From: Centropus unirufus
Lineage: Eukaryota; Chordata; Aves; Cuculiformes; Centropidae
Direction of reading: 5' to 3'
DNA: 64,000 nt
Assembly: GCA_013397695.1 (NCBI GenBank)
Contig: VYZI01000240.1
Location: 560,180-624,179, forward strand
Of the stretch, positions 12,149 to 25,982 are shown one piece after another; position 1 is the first letter of the stretch, and each line of letters starts with the position of its first letter. A model generated the notes under the pieces. The model ran no database searches. It was not told the origin of the DNA and saw only the letters and a program-made list of their open reading frames with translations. The position numbers and the translations under genes are program-made.

Positions 12149-15100
12149 TTGGCAATTTTGCAGTTGACCTCTGACCTTGTCCTAGACTGTAATTAATTAG
12201 AGTCAACATTTAATGGTGTACGTAGCTTGGATTGGTGCTGCAGTGGATATATGGAAATTCTTTGTGGTAAATGTGGGTTGGGGTACAAAGTGCAGTGGGG
12301 CTGGCAATTGACATTTTTTTCTTTTTAAAAAAAATAAATTTAGTCCTTCAAGGGATGATTCCATTGAGATTCATTGTCCCTAAAGACTTGAGGATTTCAT
12401 TTATTCCAACAGACATACTGTTGAAAGAAATAAAAAAGATATTTTTTTCTTGGTTATGTGGAGGGAGGGGTGAATATTTGCAAAACAATACAAATTTCAA
12501 AGGGACTTAGCACAAACCTCAAATTCAATGTTTTGTTTTCTCAGCAGCTGGGAAATAACTTCTTTCATTTTGAATGAAATTTTAGCTGTCTGATTTGGGG
12601 GCAAAAAAATAGAAATTGTCATTTGGAAGTGAAAAGTCAATAGCTCCATTTTAAAATGTAAACTTCTGACTTAGGCTAAAATTTTGACCTAAATTCAGAA
12701 AGATCGACCTAATGTTTTTCTGTTATTATGCTACCTGTCAGAAAAGTCAGCCTTGCAACTAGGTGAAACTTTTCTGTCGAGTACAGCTGCATTTGACCTA
12801 TTGATATGACAGGCTGTCTAATCCACAGATGTTTCTTCTACATCCACCTTTCTCAATATATTTGTTCAGTTTTGTTAAGTTAAACTTATTAACTGATATT
12901 TTTTCCAGTTCTTGAAAGTTGATCAATTCCTTGGACTTAAAGTATATGAATTCTCTCTTGTACATCTTTTTTTTTCATCTCATTGATGCCAAAATTATAT
13001 CTTCCCTTTATGTGTATTTTCTCTGGGGCTCTGTTGAAAAAGAACATATCAATTTCAACTGAAGGTTTGTATTTAGTGTTTGTTTACTCATATTTTGTGA
13101 GAGTCTTTATAGCTGCTGTTGCCCTCAAGCTCCTGCCGTGCTGCAGAACAGAAGTGCCCAGGTAGGAGTATTCTGGTTCTGTCCAAATGAGACTTAAACA
13201 ACTGACTGTGCAAATGTATTTTCTACAAGACTGTTCATTCTTGCATACAGTCACAGATTTGGAAACAATGCCAATTCTGTTATTTATAGGGGATCCTATA
13301 ATTCTTGGTATGTAAGTATATTGCAATTGTCTTCTTTTCCAAAAAGAGCATTTTATTAAACTGAGTCATGCCTGAGAAGATATATGTTGATATCTCCAGG
13401 GTAAATGAATACAAAATGTAATTTATTTCTTCAGCTAACTATTTTGACAAAACCCTATATACTCTATAATGAAAAGTTTTGGTGATTAAATTTATCCCTT
13501 AAAAAAAAATTAAAAAATCATCCACCTAACTACTTTAATACATTTATAATATTATTCTGTCTAGCCAAGAGTTGATGTAAATCCTCAAATGCAAAGGATG
13601 TGCTCATGTTTGATATTTGTTGAAAAGTGCACTAGGATGGGATTTAGATAGTTAAAACTTCTTTCCTTTCTATTTCATCTAAGAGCCAGAGATTTGGCAA
13701 GTCTGTGCTGTAAGGCCCAATAAAACAGTGAGCTGAGACTGAAGGATCTTATTGCATCAGCAAAATATCACCTGTGTATTTAATGTTCCTCTGGCTTAGC
13801 TTTACTGGCATTTTAAACTGCTTTTTCAGGTAGCTTCTCCCAAAGTGAAAACACCAATCATAATGAGAGATTATTTCTCATTATTATCTGATTTTTCTTC
13901 CTCATCCTAGAATGGTGGGGTCAGGCACCCATTAACAGTTACTCAGAAGATTGGCCATCAGTTTTTATGTATCTGAGGTTTGTGGCTGGCCCCACGCCAG
14001 TCCTTTCAACTGTAAAACAAGGACCACCTTCACATTTCTTATGGTGTGAATAGCAGAAGTGCTCTGTGTGTGCCCTGGTGCCTTGGTCCCTGGGTCCCCC
14101 AGAGGCCACATGTGCATGTGCGTCAGTCTCATCATGTATCCCCAGCTGTCATCGTTTACACCTAACTGATGCCACTGTACCCAATGTCATCTTGCATTTG
14201 CTCTGTGGCTGCTCACTGCACTGGCAGTACACATCTGAGAAATTAAGACTGGTTTTGCTAGAGATTTCAGAAGGGAGGCTTGGGGAAAATGCAGAATGCA
14301 GATCCTGGGAAATTACCTAAGACAAAGCAACAAAACCTAGCAAAATCTAGTATTGGAGGGGTTTGCAAATTAAGCTCTGCACAGATGACCTTTCTCTGTG
14401 TGACTTTGTAAGGATTCGTGCAATGTGTAGATTCAGGGAGAAGATAGCACTGCATTTTTAGGGTTATTCAGAGAATGGGATAGTGTGCCAGGACAAGACA
14501 TATGAGCTGTCAGCCTGAAAGTAAAGGGACACTCATTAGTTTGAAGTTGGACACAGATTCAGAAGCCAATGTGGTGCCAGAAACAGTAGTGCTAGCACTG
14601 CAGAAGAAACCACAGATGGTTGAGAGAAAATAGTTAAACATCTAGGCTGACAGCTGAGATCTGGCCTCTGCTTTGGAAATAGATGAACCAAATGTCTAGC
14701 TAACAAGGTGAAATAGGTACAGTTTGTAATAGCATCTAAGAATTGGAACATCCCTGGGTTAGAAACATACCAAGTCCTTGGATACATATAGAAAATGCTG
14801 CTGTTGATGGAGTAGAGTATTTTCTTATCTGTCTCCTTGAAAATGTGTTCAGGGACTTTTCCTGAACCTCTCTGTACTCTGTCAGAATCTGAGCATATCT
14901 ACCTTGGGATTATTCTGCATATGAATTATCAGCCTGTGGCTCAAAGTGATTACAGGATCCCTTACCACAACACACAGAAAGTATCTGTTGTTTTTTTGTT
15001 GTTTTTTTTCCGGTAATCAATGCCTACCTCTATACCAGCATGATGCAGTATTTCCAGACTAGGAAATATTTCCAGAGGCAGATAACCACTCAGAAATTTG

Positions 15101-15833
15101 TGGTCAAGTATCTTCACACTTCCACACTTTACTATGGGAGTAATGCTGGGCAAAGATGGAACAGTCACATGACAACCACTGGTCTGATTACCTGTGACTT
15201 GCATGACTATCAGTGTCTAATTAAAATTTGCTTTTTATTAACATGATTTTTGTTTTTTTAAAATATTTTAAGTAAATGTTTGGGGCAGCTAAGAAATCAT
15301 TGAAAAGGAAGGTATAAATAGACTGGTGTAAAAAATAAGTTTTATTTCAGTTTATCGAGCTTTTATCAAGCTTGGGCACTGCATTCATGCTCTTGCAAAG
15401 TCAACAAGAATCAAACTATTACTTGGCATTTGGTGAAAACAGCATTTAATTGAAGACCCAGCCAGTAGTTACAGATGAATACTATTCCTCATTTTGCCTC
15501 TGGACACTTTAATCAACCTGCCTGCATGTTGGGATCAATCAGTTTCAGCAGTTGTGTTCATTCATCTTCGTTCTGCCATTCATCTCATGGCAGCAAGGAG
15601 AACACTGTGTAATTGAATTTAGTTGAAAACTAATACAAGGACAAATCATGCCAAGCTACCTATAATCAGCTTGATTCTGAATTTTCAAAACAAGCGTTAT
15701 CTTTGTACTTTCAGGTGGAACATATCTAGGGTTCAACTTCAGTGCGAAAGCTGTCAAAAAATATGGAAACCTGGAGATTATGAGTCTGGTTTTTTTGGTA
15801 TGGTAGGGTTTTTGTAGTTTTGTTTTGGGTTAG

Positions 15834-15860
15834 TTTTTTTTTTTTTGACTTTTTTTTTTT
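15834..15860 (+). repeat. Poly(T) runs
   Basis: Thirteen T, then GAC, then eleven T, followed by CCATTCAG. A plus-strand poly(T) could be the antisense tail of an old retrocopy, but no recognisable retrocopied sequence lies to its right. Low-complexity expansion is the simpler reading. Confidence 0.75.
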
Positions 15861-16031
15861 CCATTCAGCTTGGTTTACTTTGATTTTTACCGCTTTGTGT
15901 CAGTTAAGAAAGAAAAGATGATAGCTTATTTGCTTTCATGCTGCTTCTACAATGTTTGCTTAATTTAGAAGTGACATCTGCAACTTGCCTCCCTGTGTAA
16001 AATGGCATTTTGTGTTATGTATGTGTGGTGA

Positions 16032-16063
16032 TTTGGGGTTTTAGGGTTTTTTGGGTTTTTTTT
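16032..16063 (+). repeat. G/T-rich low-complexity repeat, telomere-like texture
   Basis: Three G runs (GGGG, GGG, GGG) are separated by TTTTA and T6 and followed by T8. One unit reads TTTTAGGG. The vertebrate telomere unit is TTAGGG, and here the spacing is irregular, so this is not an interstitial telomere array. With only three G runs a stable G-quadruplex is not expected. Confidence 0.6.
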
Positions 16064-16973
16064 GTAAGGCTAATGTAACAAACCATAGAGATGGGATCTC
16101 AAGATATTTTCAGTAAAGCAGATGTAGGACTAGATTTTCAGTTTATCTAAAGGGCTAAGCATTTGATCTAGATTTCCACATAGGCTTTTTAAAAACAACT
16201 TTATTAGTGTCATGATCACAGAATTACCACTTTTTTGAAATCAGGATATTAACTGCTTGAGTTTAACGTACTGTAAATTATGTATATTCTCTTCAGAGTT
16301 TCAGCTCTCTGACTCAGCTGAATATTCCCATGGAGATGTGGCTTTTGTAAGTCTTGCAGGTCTTTATGACAGAATTGGATGACACCACTATAAACTGAAA
16401 CCAACTTAGAAATACTCAAACGATTTACCACTTTGTTTAAATTCTTTACTTTTAGTAGTGGCTTTATGTATGAACCAGAAAATGAATTAATAATCTAAAC
16501 TAAAGGAGTTAAAATTTGGGGAGGAGAGATATCTATATACGTATGCAAGTGAAGGAATTGCAAAATAGTCCATCAAAGATTTATTGCAAGTGCTTATAAT
16601 TTTCCTCAAATATGATATTTAATTAGATGTCTCTTTTCTTGGAGTGTTACTACAATCCATTGCCAAGCTTTGACAGCAGAGTTAAACTCTTGGGAAGTGC
16701 ACGTGTGACCATTTTTTCAGATCAGCTGTGGTGAGAAGGGTGTGTATCAGGAAACAATTCTGATTTTTCCAGGTGTACCAGCTAGACCCTACACACCTTG
16801 CTTTCCTTTCAGTGCATAGACAGCAATATTTATGATCCTAAGGTTGTCAGAATATATCATATATCCTGATATATAGTTAAAGCAAAGTTTTTCCAGAATA
16901 ATCTCAGTTGGGGGAGTGGGGTCATAAGTCATATTCACATACTTCACATACTGTCTTAAAAAAACTAGAAAAA

Positions 16974-17225
16974 TCATAGAATCATAGGATGGTTTGGGTT
17001 GGAAGGGACCTTAAAGATCATCTCGGTCCAAACTCCCTACCATGGGGAGCAACAACTCCTACCAGACCTGGCCTTCAGCGTCTCCAAAGAGGGGACATGC
17101 GCAGACTCCCCGGACAACGGTGCCAGTGTCTCATCACCCTCATTGTGAAGAATTTCCTCGTAATGTCTAATGTAAATCTTATCCCTTCCAATTTAAAGCC
17201 GTTATCTCTGCTTTTGCTGGGGCTT
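16974..17225 (-). mobile_element. CR1 LINE 3'-end fragment
   Basis: Antisense CR1 fragment of about 250 bp. The left edge shows TCATAGAATCATAGGATGG followed by GGTTGGAAGGGACC, the hallmark avian CR1 3' terminus. The sequence then follows the family's end of ORF2, read on the minus strand as GDDETLAPLSGESA-like remnants and an RKFF motif near 17140. It fades into unrelated DNA after about 17212-17225, which is the 5' truncation point. The 74-codon minus frame at 17075-17299 is partly this relic. It is too short for any function of its own. Confidence 0.92.
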
Positions 17226-20200
17226 ATTGCTGCAGCTGTGTAACTGAATAATGAATGTATGTGCTCAGAATGCAGCATTTGGATCTTTGGTGATTTCATA
17301 TTACAACATAAATGAATGCTTTAATGTTTTACGATTAGTATGTCTTCATAACATGCACTGTATAGCATTTAACCCTTTGGCAATGCACAATTTTTCATTT
17401 GAAACTTCCCATGTTTCATGTGCCATTTTGGGCTGTCAAGAGTCTGTTTTCGAAATTTCAGTGCAAATGAGTATGTAAAAATGTAGATGATTAATTATGT
17501 CAGAATACCATATTGCTTGTTAAAGCAATATTTTATCAGTTTGTGGCAAACTGACCTGCCGTGCCTGGCTACAGTAAAGAAGCAACTCTGTGTAGAGTCA
17601 TTTTTCATGGGGGAATGAGGAAAGCACATTGACATGAACATGTGCTGACAGACTTGAATTCACTTTGCCTTTTTTTTATCCTGGCTGAAGACAAACGAGT
17701 CTTAGACAATGGCTATGCCCAATCTAATAAGCCTCATTCAGCCTCTCTAATCCAATTACCTTAATTTCCCATGCTGCCTAGCTCTCACAGACCTTCCATC
17801 TACTGGACATCTTTCATAGCAATCGGTTATTTCAGGTAATGGGAAAGATCCCAGTAAGTTGTAAGCAGCTGTTTTCTATACCAGGAAATGAGATTCCAGT
17901 TTTTTAATCATTTTTGTTTTTAAAAACAAACACAAAAATTTTCTTTAATATCAAAGTACTTAATTTACTCTCACTTTAACAAAAAGTAAAATTATCTTAA
18001 TTGATTGGTGGTTGTACTTATTATTTCTCTTCTCTGGAAATAAGTTCTTGTGTACCAAAGTGAAAAATATCCCAGACCTAAAGCCTATAACTTTAGTGTA
18101 AGATAAGCAACAGTGGGAGAGAGCTACAGGGGGGGCAGTAAGCAGTGCACAGAGTGTTAATGAGATCAAAGTGTTTAGAAAAATAAACTCTGGCCCAATC
18201 ACAGCAGTTATTTCATCTGAGCTGAGAAGTCTAGTGCTTTTTTTTTCTCATCATGTGAAAAGTTGTGACAACTGCTTAAGTAAAAAGATAGCTTTCCTTT
18301 GATTTTTTTTTGTCTGAAATTATTTGCTTTTCTTGACTCTTATTCAAGAATCTTTAATTACAATGTACATGTGTGTACTCTCCCTGATGCTTTCTATTAG
18401 TGTGGTTTCTAAATCAGTGGGATGCTAGGAAATTAATTGAACAGAACATCCAGAATGTTTTCATAGACATAACTATTATGAGGCAATGAGGCTGCTAAAT
18501 CTTTATCCACAAAGTTGGAAACACAAATGGATTATGTTATGAGACAGAACACAATTTAAGCAGGGTGTAAGGCCTCCCATTACATCTCTGTTAGCCAGTA
18601 GCATAAACCAATTCCCACCTGTAGAATATTTCACAAAAATAGGCTCTTGCATTTTATACACAAGATGCTACTCATGGTAGTGATTTATTCCTGGACTTTC
18701 TGAGGCATTCTGGATACCTGGCCTACACTGACTTCAGCATCAGTAGTACCCACTTTTCTTTCCTGTTAATTCACTATAACAAGTTAAAATTTTCAGTCCC
18801 TACGTGGGTGACAAAGGTGTCGTCCAATAACTACAGGTGCAGTTGTCTACTGCTGAGAGCAGGCCGCTCATTAAAACCAAAAGTTTTTTTCATATTGGAA
18901 GGTTTAATATGCTCAGAGAGGGAAGAGAGAATGGAAAAGAGAGGAACTGAAATACACTTTTTTTAAAGATTTTGAATTAAATTAGCTCAGTTAACCAAGC
19001 TGCCCGAGAAAAAAAAATTTTTTTCAACTTAATTCTGCTACTGTTTTATATCTTGTAAAATTTGTCCAGTTTTACCAAGGTTCTTACAGAATTTCTAGAT
19101 ACTACTGCTGACATCAGTGGAGCTTTCCCGCCACTTACTGTGTGCTTTTTTGCCAAACTTTACTAATTTTGAGATCTATTTTAAATGCTGAAAGGATTAT
19201 TTCATTACCTCTATGCTTCTGCTACAAAAATACTGATACTCTGTAATGCAGCCTTATAGCAGTGCAGCCTTCTAAGCCTGGGGAAGGCTTTGAAGAGGGG
19301 GATCCTTGATTGTGATTCTTTTCCTTTCTGATTATCCGTTTTACACTAAATAGTTATTGTTTTCTTAAATGCACACATCAGAAGAGTGCAGGGATGGGAA
19401 CATGGGATTTCTCCCCTTTTAAAAGGATGTATTTCATACTAACAGCCCTTCATGGTACACTGTGTGGAAAAGAAATTTGGGTCCAGAAAGTTAATCAGAG
19501 TTCAGCTATTTGCTCTAAAAAGGCCAAGACTTTGTTCTGTCTCTTACGGTTTCATTTACTGTAAACAGCAAAAGCATATGTTTGTGGAAAGATCTATATC
19601 ATTGTACGTCGATGCAAACAGAGGAAAACATATGCTGCCTGTCAACAGCAAATGTCAACGGAAGAGCATTAGTAATAAATGTCATGGTGTGCTCTAATTA
19701 CCTCCTACAGTTCTGCTCCTTTAGGGTAAATATTCTGTCCATTGAGGTCATGCTGTGGTACACATTAATTAAATCTTTTCAATATTATCTGCTATTTCTG
19801 GAAGACAGCAAATGTAATGTGCAAAATAGTGGTTTATCTGGAACGAAAAGAATACATCCTAGAGCAATGAAATATCTTTATCTTTTGAAATAGATATCAT
19901 CTATTATTAAAGGGAAAAAAAAAGAGCGCCGGCTAGATTTTCTGCCCTTGTTAATAGCATGTTTTAGAATGAAATATTGACTTGAAAGAGGAAAAGAAAA
20001 GGTGCTCAGACATGAAAGCACAAGTGCTACAGTTGAGTAAATATCTGTTTCCATTAAAGTTAGGACCCTGTTGAAGCAGTGGCTATTGAAGAGAAGCTTA
20101 TACAAGCATTGGAAAGAAGGGCAGCTAGGAGTAGCTCTTTGTCCTTTGCATGGAGAGATTCCATTGTGTCTGATGGAGAAACAACTTGTTTCAATTTAAA

Positions 20201-21184
20201 TCCCACTGAAGTCAAACAGTAGAAAACTTATGAGGCTTTCCCTTGATATAAGTGTCTGGCTCAGAATTCTGATAACTGTTCTTACATGTATTAACACATA
20301 TGTAGTCATTTTTGACAGAAATATTTTTAAGGACTACTTCTGCATCTTAATGTCAGCTGCAAAATATGTATCAGCACAGGAAAAACCCACCTATTTGTCA
20401 GTCAAGAAATAGGGTTGCTGTTTCATGACACAATAGAAAGTGGAAATTTTTGCCAAATGTCTGAGAAAAGCAAGAGTACACTTTGGTTTTGAGGTAGTTT
20501 GCACTGTTACGTGTTTAAGATCCTACAAAAAGTATCTCTTAATTTTTTAGGTCCTTCAGAATCACCAAAGAGCAGCTTATTCTAGGAGCCAGGGCACTGT
20601 TTTGAAGTGGCTGAGAATAGAAGTTACTTTATATTTAAACTTACTATGTTTAATTCATGAATTTAGTATATTCCAAGAAAAATCAGTAAGAACTGAAATC
20701 TGGTTACTTTGGCTGCCTGGATCTAGACTGTTGTGCACTGCTGATGTGTTGGGATGAATGCTCTGTGGCAAGAAGAGAAAAATGGAATTTCCATTACGTG
20801 ATTATAATGCTCATCTAAATCATTAAATACAGACATTTTTACATTATTGCTTGGTTTGTGGGGGTTGTATTTGCATAAATACTGGAGAACAAATATTTAG
20901 AAAAGCTCAAAATGTTTAAGAATATAATTCCCAGGAAAGATCAGGAGTGAGCAGTTTTTTGTTATTCCTAGATGTGTACAGCTATTTCAAAGCATGAATA
21001 CTACGTTACGTCTTTGAGGAACTGGTCATCAGGTCTTTTAATTAACTGACCCACAGCATTCTGAATGCAGCATCTGATGAGATACTGAAGTCCAACTCTG
21101 TTAATAATGTGAATCTAACTCGTAGAGTGTATGAAAATAACCTGTCTCAAGCCAGGCTCCATTATCCCAGAAAATATAACTTAG
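17226..21184. other. Non-coding, apparently single-copy DNA
   Basis: Four kilobases between two CR1 fragments, with no recognised gene. The segment at about 17690-17800 has balanced composition and TAATT/CCAATTA words, and looks like a conserved non-coding candidate. Open frames are at most 103 codons (19582-19893) and overlap others. The bases just left of the next CR1 copy (about 21090-21184) did not match the CR1 family to my eye and are counted as unique. Confidence 0.6.
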
Positions 21185-21842
21185 CTGTATCCTGGGTGTG
21201 TTCTCACAGCCCAGGAGGCCAACTGTACACTGGGCTGCATCCAAAGAAGCATTTCCAGCAGGGCAAGGGAGAGGCCTCTCTCCCTCTTCTCCGCTCTTGT
21301 GAAACCCTACCCAGAGTATTGTGTCCAGTCCTGGAGCCCTCAGCATAAGAAGGATATGGAACTCTTGGAACTGGTCCCGAGGAGGGCTACAAAGATGAAC
21401 AGAGGGCTAGAGCACCTCTGCTGTGAGGACAGACTGAGAGAGTTGAGGCTGTTCAGTCTGGAGAGGACTCCAGGGAGACTTTATAGCAGCCTTCCAGTAC
21501 CTGAAGAGAGCTATGAGAAAGCTGGGGAGGGACTTTTTACGAGGGGTGTAGCGAGAGGACGAGGGGAAATGGCTGTATATTGTGAAGGGGAAGATTTAGA
21601 TTGCATGTTAGGAAGAAATTCTTCATAATGAGAGTTGTGAGACACTGGCGCAGGTTTCCTAGGGAAGTTGTTAATGTCCCCTCTCTGGAAATGTTTTCAA
21701 GGTCAGGTTGGATGGGGCCTTGAGCAGCCTGGTCTAGTGGAAGCTGTTCCTGTTCATGGTAGGGGAGATTAGAATTAGATATTTTTTAAAGTCTCTTGCA
21801 TCCTAAACTATTCTATGATTCTGTTATTCTTTGATTCTATGA
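21185..21842 (+). mobile_element. CR1 LINE copy, 5'-truncated, sense orientation
   Basis: A 660-bp CR1 copy with a complete 3' end: GGTTGGATGGGGCC near 21710, a degraded family tail, and three ATTCTATG-like terminal repeats ending at 21842. The frame through 21191-21470 still reads as the C-terminal part of ORF2, with residues such as EANCTLGCIQRS, SRARE, KPYPEYCVQSW, RRATKMNRGLEHL and RELRLFSLE in family order. A deletion of about 9 bases near 21465 and later frame shifts break it. The reverse transcriptase catalytic core is absent because the copy starts downstream of it. This is an inactive relic. No target-site duplication is obvious. Confidence 0.95.
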
Positions 21843-23877
21843 CGTATAAAAGAGCTGGAATGCTGATAATATTGGGTTTAACAGACACAAACCTTCACCT
21901 GCATACATATGTTGGCTCAATACAAACAATGTGACTGTGTATACATGCAACATGATCATGGCAAATTCGAGGTTACTGAGTGCATGCTGAGGCTGCTCTC
22001 TTCAGCTTGGCAATCCTGGGTATTAGTTAGTGATTATTCAGAGTAGAGAAAGGAGTGCTTGAAGAGCTATCTGCAGGGCTGCTGAGGCTGTGGTAAGCTA
22101 CTTGAACTATCTCATATACCTGAAGTAGTGTTTGGATATTGAATGACAACAGATAACATAGTGTTAGCATAAATGATGACTTTAAGGGAGATATTTTGGT
22201 CTGCTGCCAAGCAATTACAATAAGTGTTGTTTAACCAGGTTTTAACATGAAGGGGAAATTCTTTCTTCTCTGTTGTATAATTCAGACGTTACCAGGTAAA
22301 GTTTGAAAGATGAAATATAGAAAAAGAACACAGTGGAAAAGCACCTCATTGCTCTGTTACAACTCAGCTCATATTTCTTGCTTAGTCTTCAGAAGCACAA
22401 GGACCAAGTCCCTGGATGGGTTCCTGGTTTTAGATCCAAGCTCCTGTACTGAACTTTTTGCTTCTTTAGATCAAATACAAATTTTAGAATTTTGGAGAAG
22501 CATGGCCTCTGATGCAGAGATCAATATATCGCAGTTTTTTAAGTATTTAGCCCAGATGTTGTGTTGTGATGGAAACTTTTATTTCAGGTCTGTTTCTAGT
22601 TTGAAATGTTTTCATATTGAACTTATTTGTTTCCAAGGCAGGGAAGAAGCAGGGCAACCCCAGAGGATGAGGGTGATTTTTTTTTCACTATATTTAATTT
22701 CTTTACATTCTCTGTCATCTTGACTTATAAATATTTAGCTAGGAATATGCTTGACAGCTTGCCTTCATTCTGTACCTAGGCAGAAAACTCCTGCAGATAA
22801 ACACAATCCCTTGTGTGCCTTCTCCTATTTGCTCTGAATATCTCTTAGTGCAGAGGTATGTTCTAAGAAGTCTGGGAACTGCTTCAGTTTCTGCACACAT
22901 TGCAGGCTCTCAAGCTCTTGGTCACTAGCAAGTGATCAGAGGCCATGGTTGCCTTAGCTTCCCACTACTATCTGCATTTCTTCATCAAGCAATAAGGAAT
23001 TCTTGTCATATTTACATAGAAATGGAGATTTCACTATAGGAAGAGCAGAATATCTGGACATGTGTATCAGCCCTCAGCTGTAGTTCAACACTTTTTCAGC
23101 AGGGGCTGGTAACCAGCATTGTCCTTCCTCAGCAGACATGAGGTGAATAAGTCACATTAGAGGAGCTAAACAAAAAAGTTACTTTATATTTTCAAATTAG
23201 TATTCCCTCTCCTCAGCACTAGGACATGCAAGTAATTGGAGGTTCACATCTGTTCATTGATGAGCCTTCTCAAATAGTAGTTTTTCTGCTGATTTCATGT
23301 ACTCATAAAGAAATTATTTTAATTACCTAAAATACATAGATCTTCTCCTATATCAGTGCCCAAATGTAGCTATGAGTGTTAGATTCCTTTTCTGTTAACT
23401 TGAGATAGTGGCAATGTGCAAGAGCATCACACAAACGGAATTTATGCCACTAATGATGTTGCATCTGTCCAAAGACATCTGCTCTTTTTACTACTGTACA
23501 TCTTTTAGTGATGTGACAAATTATATAGTTACGATCATGGCACAGAAAGATAACCAGGATGTCAACCTGCACAAAGATGAACGCTACTTTCTGCTGACAG
23601 TTTGCAAGAAATTTAGTGAGCATATGCAGTTTTACACAATTTTATAAACATTGCTCTTTATTACATCAGGTCATGTCTTTGATATCACTGAGGCCCCTGC
23701 AATCAATTGCCCAGTTGGTGATTGTTCTTCCTGGGACACTGCACCATTCTGAGTGAACAGCTTCAAAGATTGCAGAAACTTCACAGACTACAAGGCTGTT
23801 CACGTGTTTCTTCCCCCACCTTAATCACCCATTTAAAAGGAGATTTTACAACTTCACGTTCCTGACTGAAGTAGATG
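21843..23877. other. Non-coding DNA between two CR1 copies
   Basis: Two kilobases of unique-looking sequence. It contains a 137-codon open frame at 22310-22723 (plus) that I do not recognise. That frame is rich in Ser, Cys and Phe, has no domain pattern, and lies in AT-rich DNA, so I treat it as chance. Confidence 0.55.
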
Positions 23878-24205
23878 CATAGAATCATCGATTGGTTTGG
23901 GTTGGAAGACACCTTAAAGTTCATCTAATTCCACCCCCTGCCATGGATTGGGACCCATCCCACTAGATCAGGCTGCTCAAGGCTTCACCCAACCTGGCCT
24001 TGAACACCTCCAGGGCAGTGGCATCCACAACCTCCCCGGGCAACCTCCTCCAGTGACTCACAGCCCACATAATGAAGAATTTCTTCTTAATGCCTAGTCT
24101 CAATCTACCCCTCTCCAACTTCAAGGCCATTTCCCCTCATCCTGTCACTGCATGCCCTTATAAAGTCCCTCCCTAGATTTCCTCAAGATCTTGTGAGCTC
24201 CCCTT
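23878..24205 (-). mobile_element. CR1 LINE 3'-end fragment
   Basis: Antisense CR1 fragment of about 330 bp. From the left it shows CATAGAATCATCGATTGG, GGTTGGAAGACACC, then the family block with CCACTAGATCAGGCTGCTCA and the region complementary to the C-terminal codons of ORF2 (the AAGAATTTCTTCTTAAT stretch near 24080). The match fades near 24200. Divergence from the usual avian pattern looks modest by eye, so it may be among the younger copies here, but I did not compute divergence. Confidence 0.93.
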
Positions 24206-25982
24206 TTGTTCTCCCTTTCCCCCATTGTTTGCAAAGTAACATGGTCCAGCGCAGTATCTGTGTTTTATTGAGCTGGTATTCCTTTACTCTGCAGACATTT
24301 CCATGGCAACCATTCCCTTCCCAGACACACCATTGCAAAGTGCAGTACAAACTTATTTGCTTGTGTGGATTTCAAGAAAGTCAGCCCTAGGTAACGGCTG
24401 CCCTTTGCTTTAGCTCAGCAATGAAGAATATTCCTTTTGTGCTGCTTTACTCTGACAGAAAGTCTATAGACAATAGGTAATTTCTTATTCTGTGGCTGCA
24501 CAGGTGCATCACAGCTGAGTAAGTGGTTTCAGCCTGCACATATGGACCTCAGGATGTGATCACACACGGTCACCGACCGCATGTGCTGGTGTGATGCTGA
24601 GCACGTGGCTTTGGGTAGAACCACCTATACAGAGCCCAGCTGGGTCTCTACCTACAATGAAGGCTTACTTTCAGAAGAGGGTGGCAAAGAATAATCTTCA
24701 AATCCAATGGATTCTTCCAACAGATATGAACTGGGGCTTGAGATTCTCTTCACATTGCAGCAGTGTTTTCAATAGCTTGCAGGCACACTGTTCAATTGGG
24801 ATTGCTGGTTATGAAACCACCTTGCATTCATTCAGTTACCTGTAGAGAAACACTGGGTAATATTTAGGGTGCTACCTAAATGCCCTGGATTTTAACTCCA
24901 GCTCTGACATAACCTCATAGAGAAACTCGAGGAAGTATTTTTGCCTCTGTTATATGTAATTTTGGTGCTGTGCTTTTTTATGCCTCAAGTGAATTTTACT
25001 CTCTGGCATTAGCTTGGGAACTACTTTTCAGTCATGAAAGGAGGTAAATGGTTAAATCACTTAAAAAACAAGCACATTTGCAGTGTTGTTGTGAAATAAA
25101 CTTGCCTCTATGCATGGTAAATGTACAAGAGACAGATTGCTAGGCAGGAAATTCAGTTGCTTAGTTTCTCTTCCTAAATTTCTCATTTGCCATTATGTGT
25201 CCTTGGCACTCACCTGTCAGGTATCCAAAATGCCTGCAGTCCTTGCCTTGGGACAGGCTGTATTAAATATGGCTGTGAAGTGCTGGAGCCTTGACAAGGA
25301 AGAACTGGAATGCCTTCACCATGACTACCACAGCGCTCTGTTTAATTCCTGCTCTCTAGTCCTAAACTATTAATCTGCATGGCATGGTTCCTCGTCTCTT
25401 TATCTTTTTTGCCAGACAGAAATTGTCCCTTGCTATATGTTTATGGACTGCCTGGTAGCAATGGGAGGCTCTGTGCTTCTTGCTAGAGTAGTACACATCA
25501 TCTTACAGATATAGATCTAACATCTTTGTGCTTGCAAGGCTTTATCTAGATTTTTTTTTGTTATGTATAGTAATTTTAAATGCTGCTTATAGAGGTTGCC
25601 ATTAAAAGGACAATGCTTATAAACAAGTTCTTCATTATAATCTTTGAGATAGCACATCTTACCTTGAGTGTGCTTGGAAAATGCTAGGGTTTTGAATACA
25701 CTCCAGTTAAGGTGGTTATTGAGTTATTCACATTTACCACATTGAATCAGACTTGCGGGATGAGTGTCCACATTGGAGTTACTTCATAAAACTTCTGCTA
25801 ACTAAGTGATTAACACCAGTCTTCAAAAATCCCAAGGTCCTGAAAGCTCCTGCCAATTTCAAGACTGTAAGTGCCAAAAAGTGCAATAGAAAGTTGAATT
25901 TAAACATTTTTCTGCATATCACCATACCATTAAGTTTTTTACAGTCTTCCTGCCCTTCAATTTCACTTAATACTGATTATTC

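Larger units (their letters stand above)
11293..16973. other. Non-coding, apparently single-copy DNA
   Basis: A 5.7-kb AT-rich stretch with no recognised gene. It holds a G9 run (12140-12148), T-rich runs (15834-15860) and a G/T repeat resembling degenerate telomere sequence (16032-16063). The slightly GC-richer patch at about 14060-14240 has an 84-codon frame without family resemblance and no promoter or CpG cluster that I can see. Confidence 0.6.

Noticed and set aside
16032..16063. Possible interstitial telomere repeat
   Set aside because: The units are irregular (T4A, T6, T8 between G runs) and only one approximates TTTAGGG. It is low-complexity G/T sequence.
22310..22723. 137-codon open frame
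   Set aside because: No recognisable domain, composition typical of translated AT-rich non-coding DNA, no supporting splice sites.
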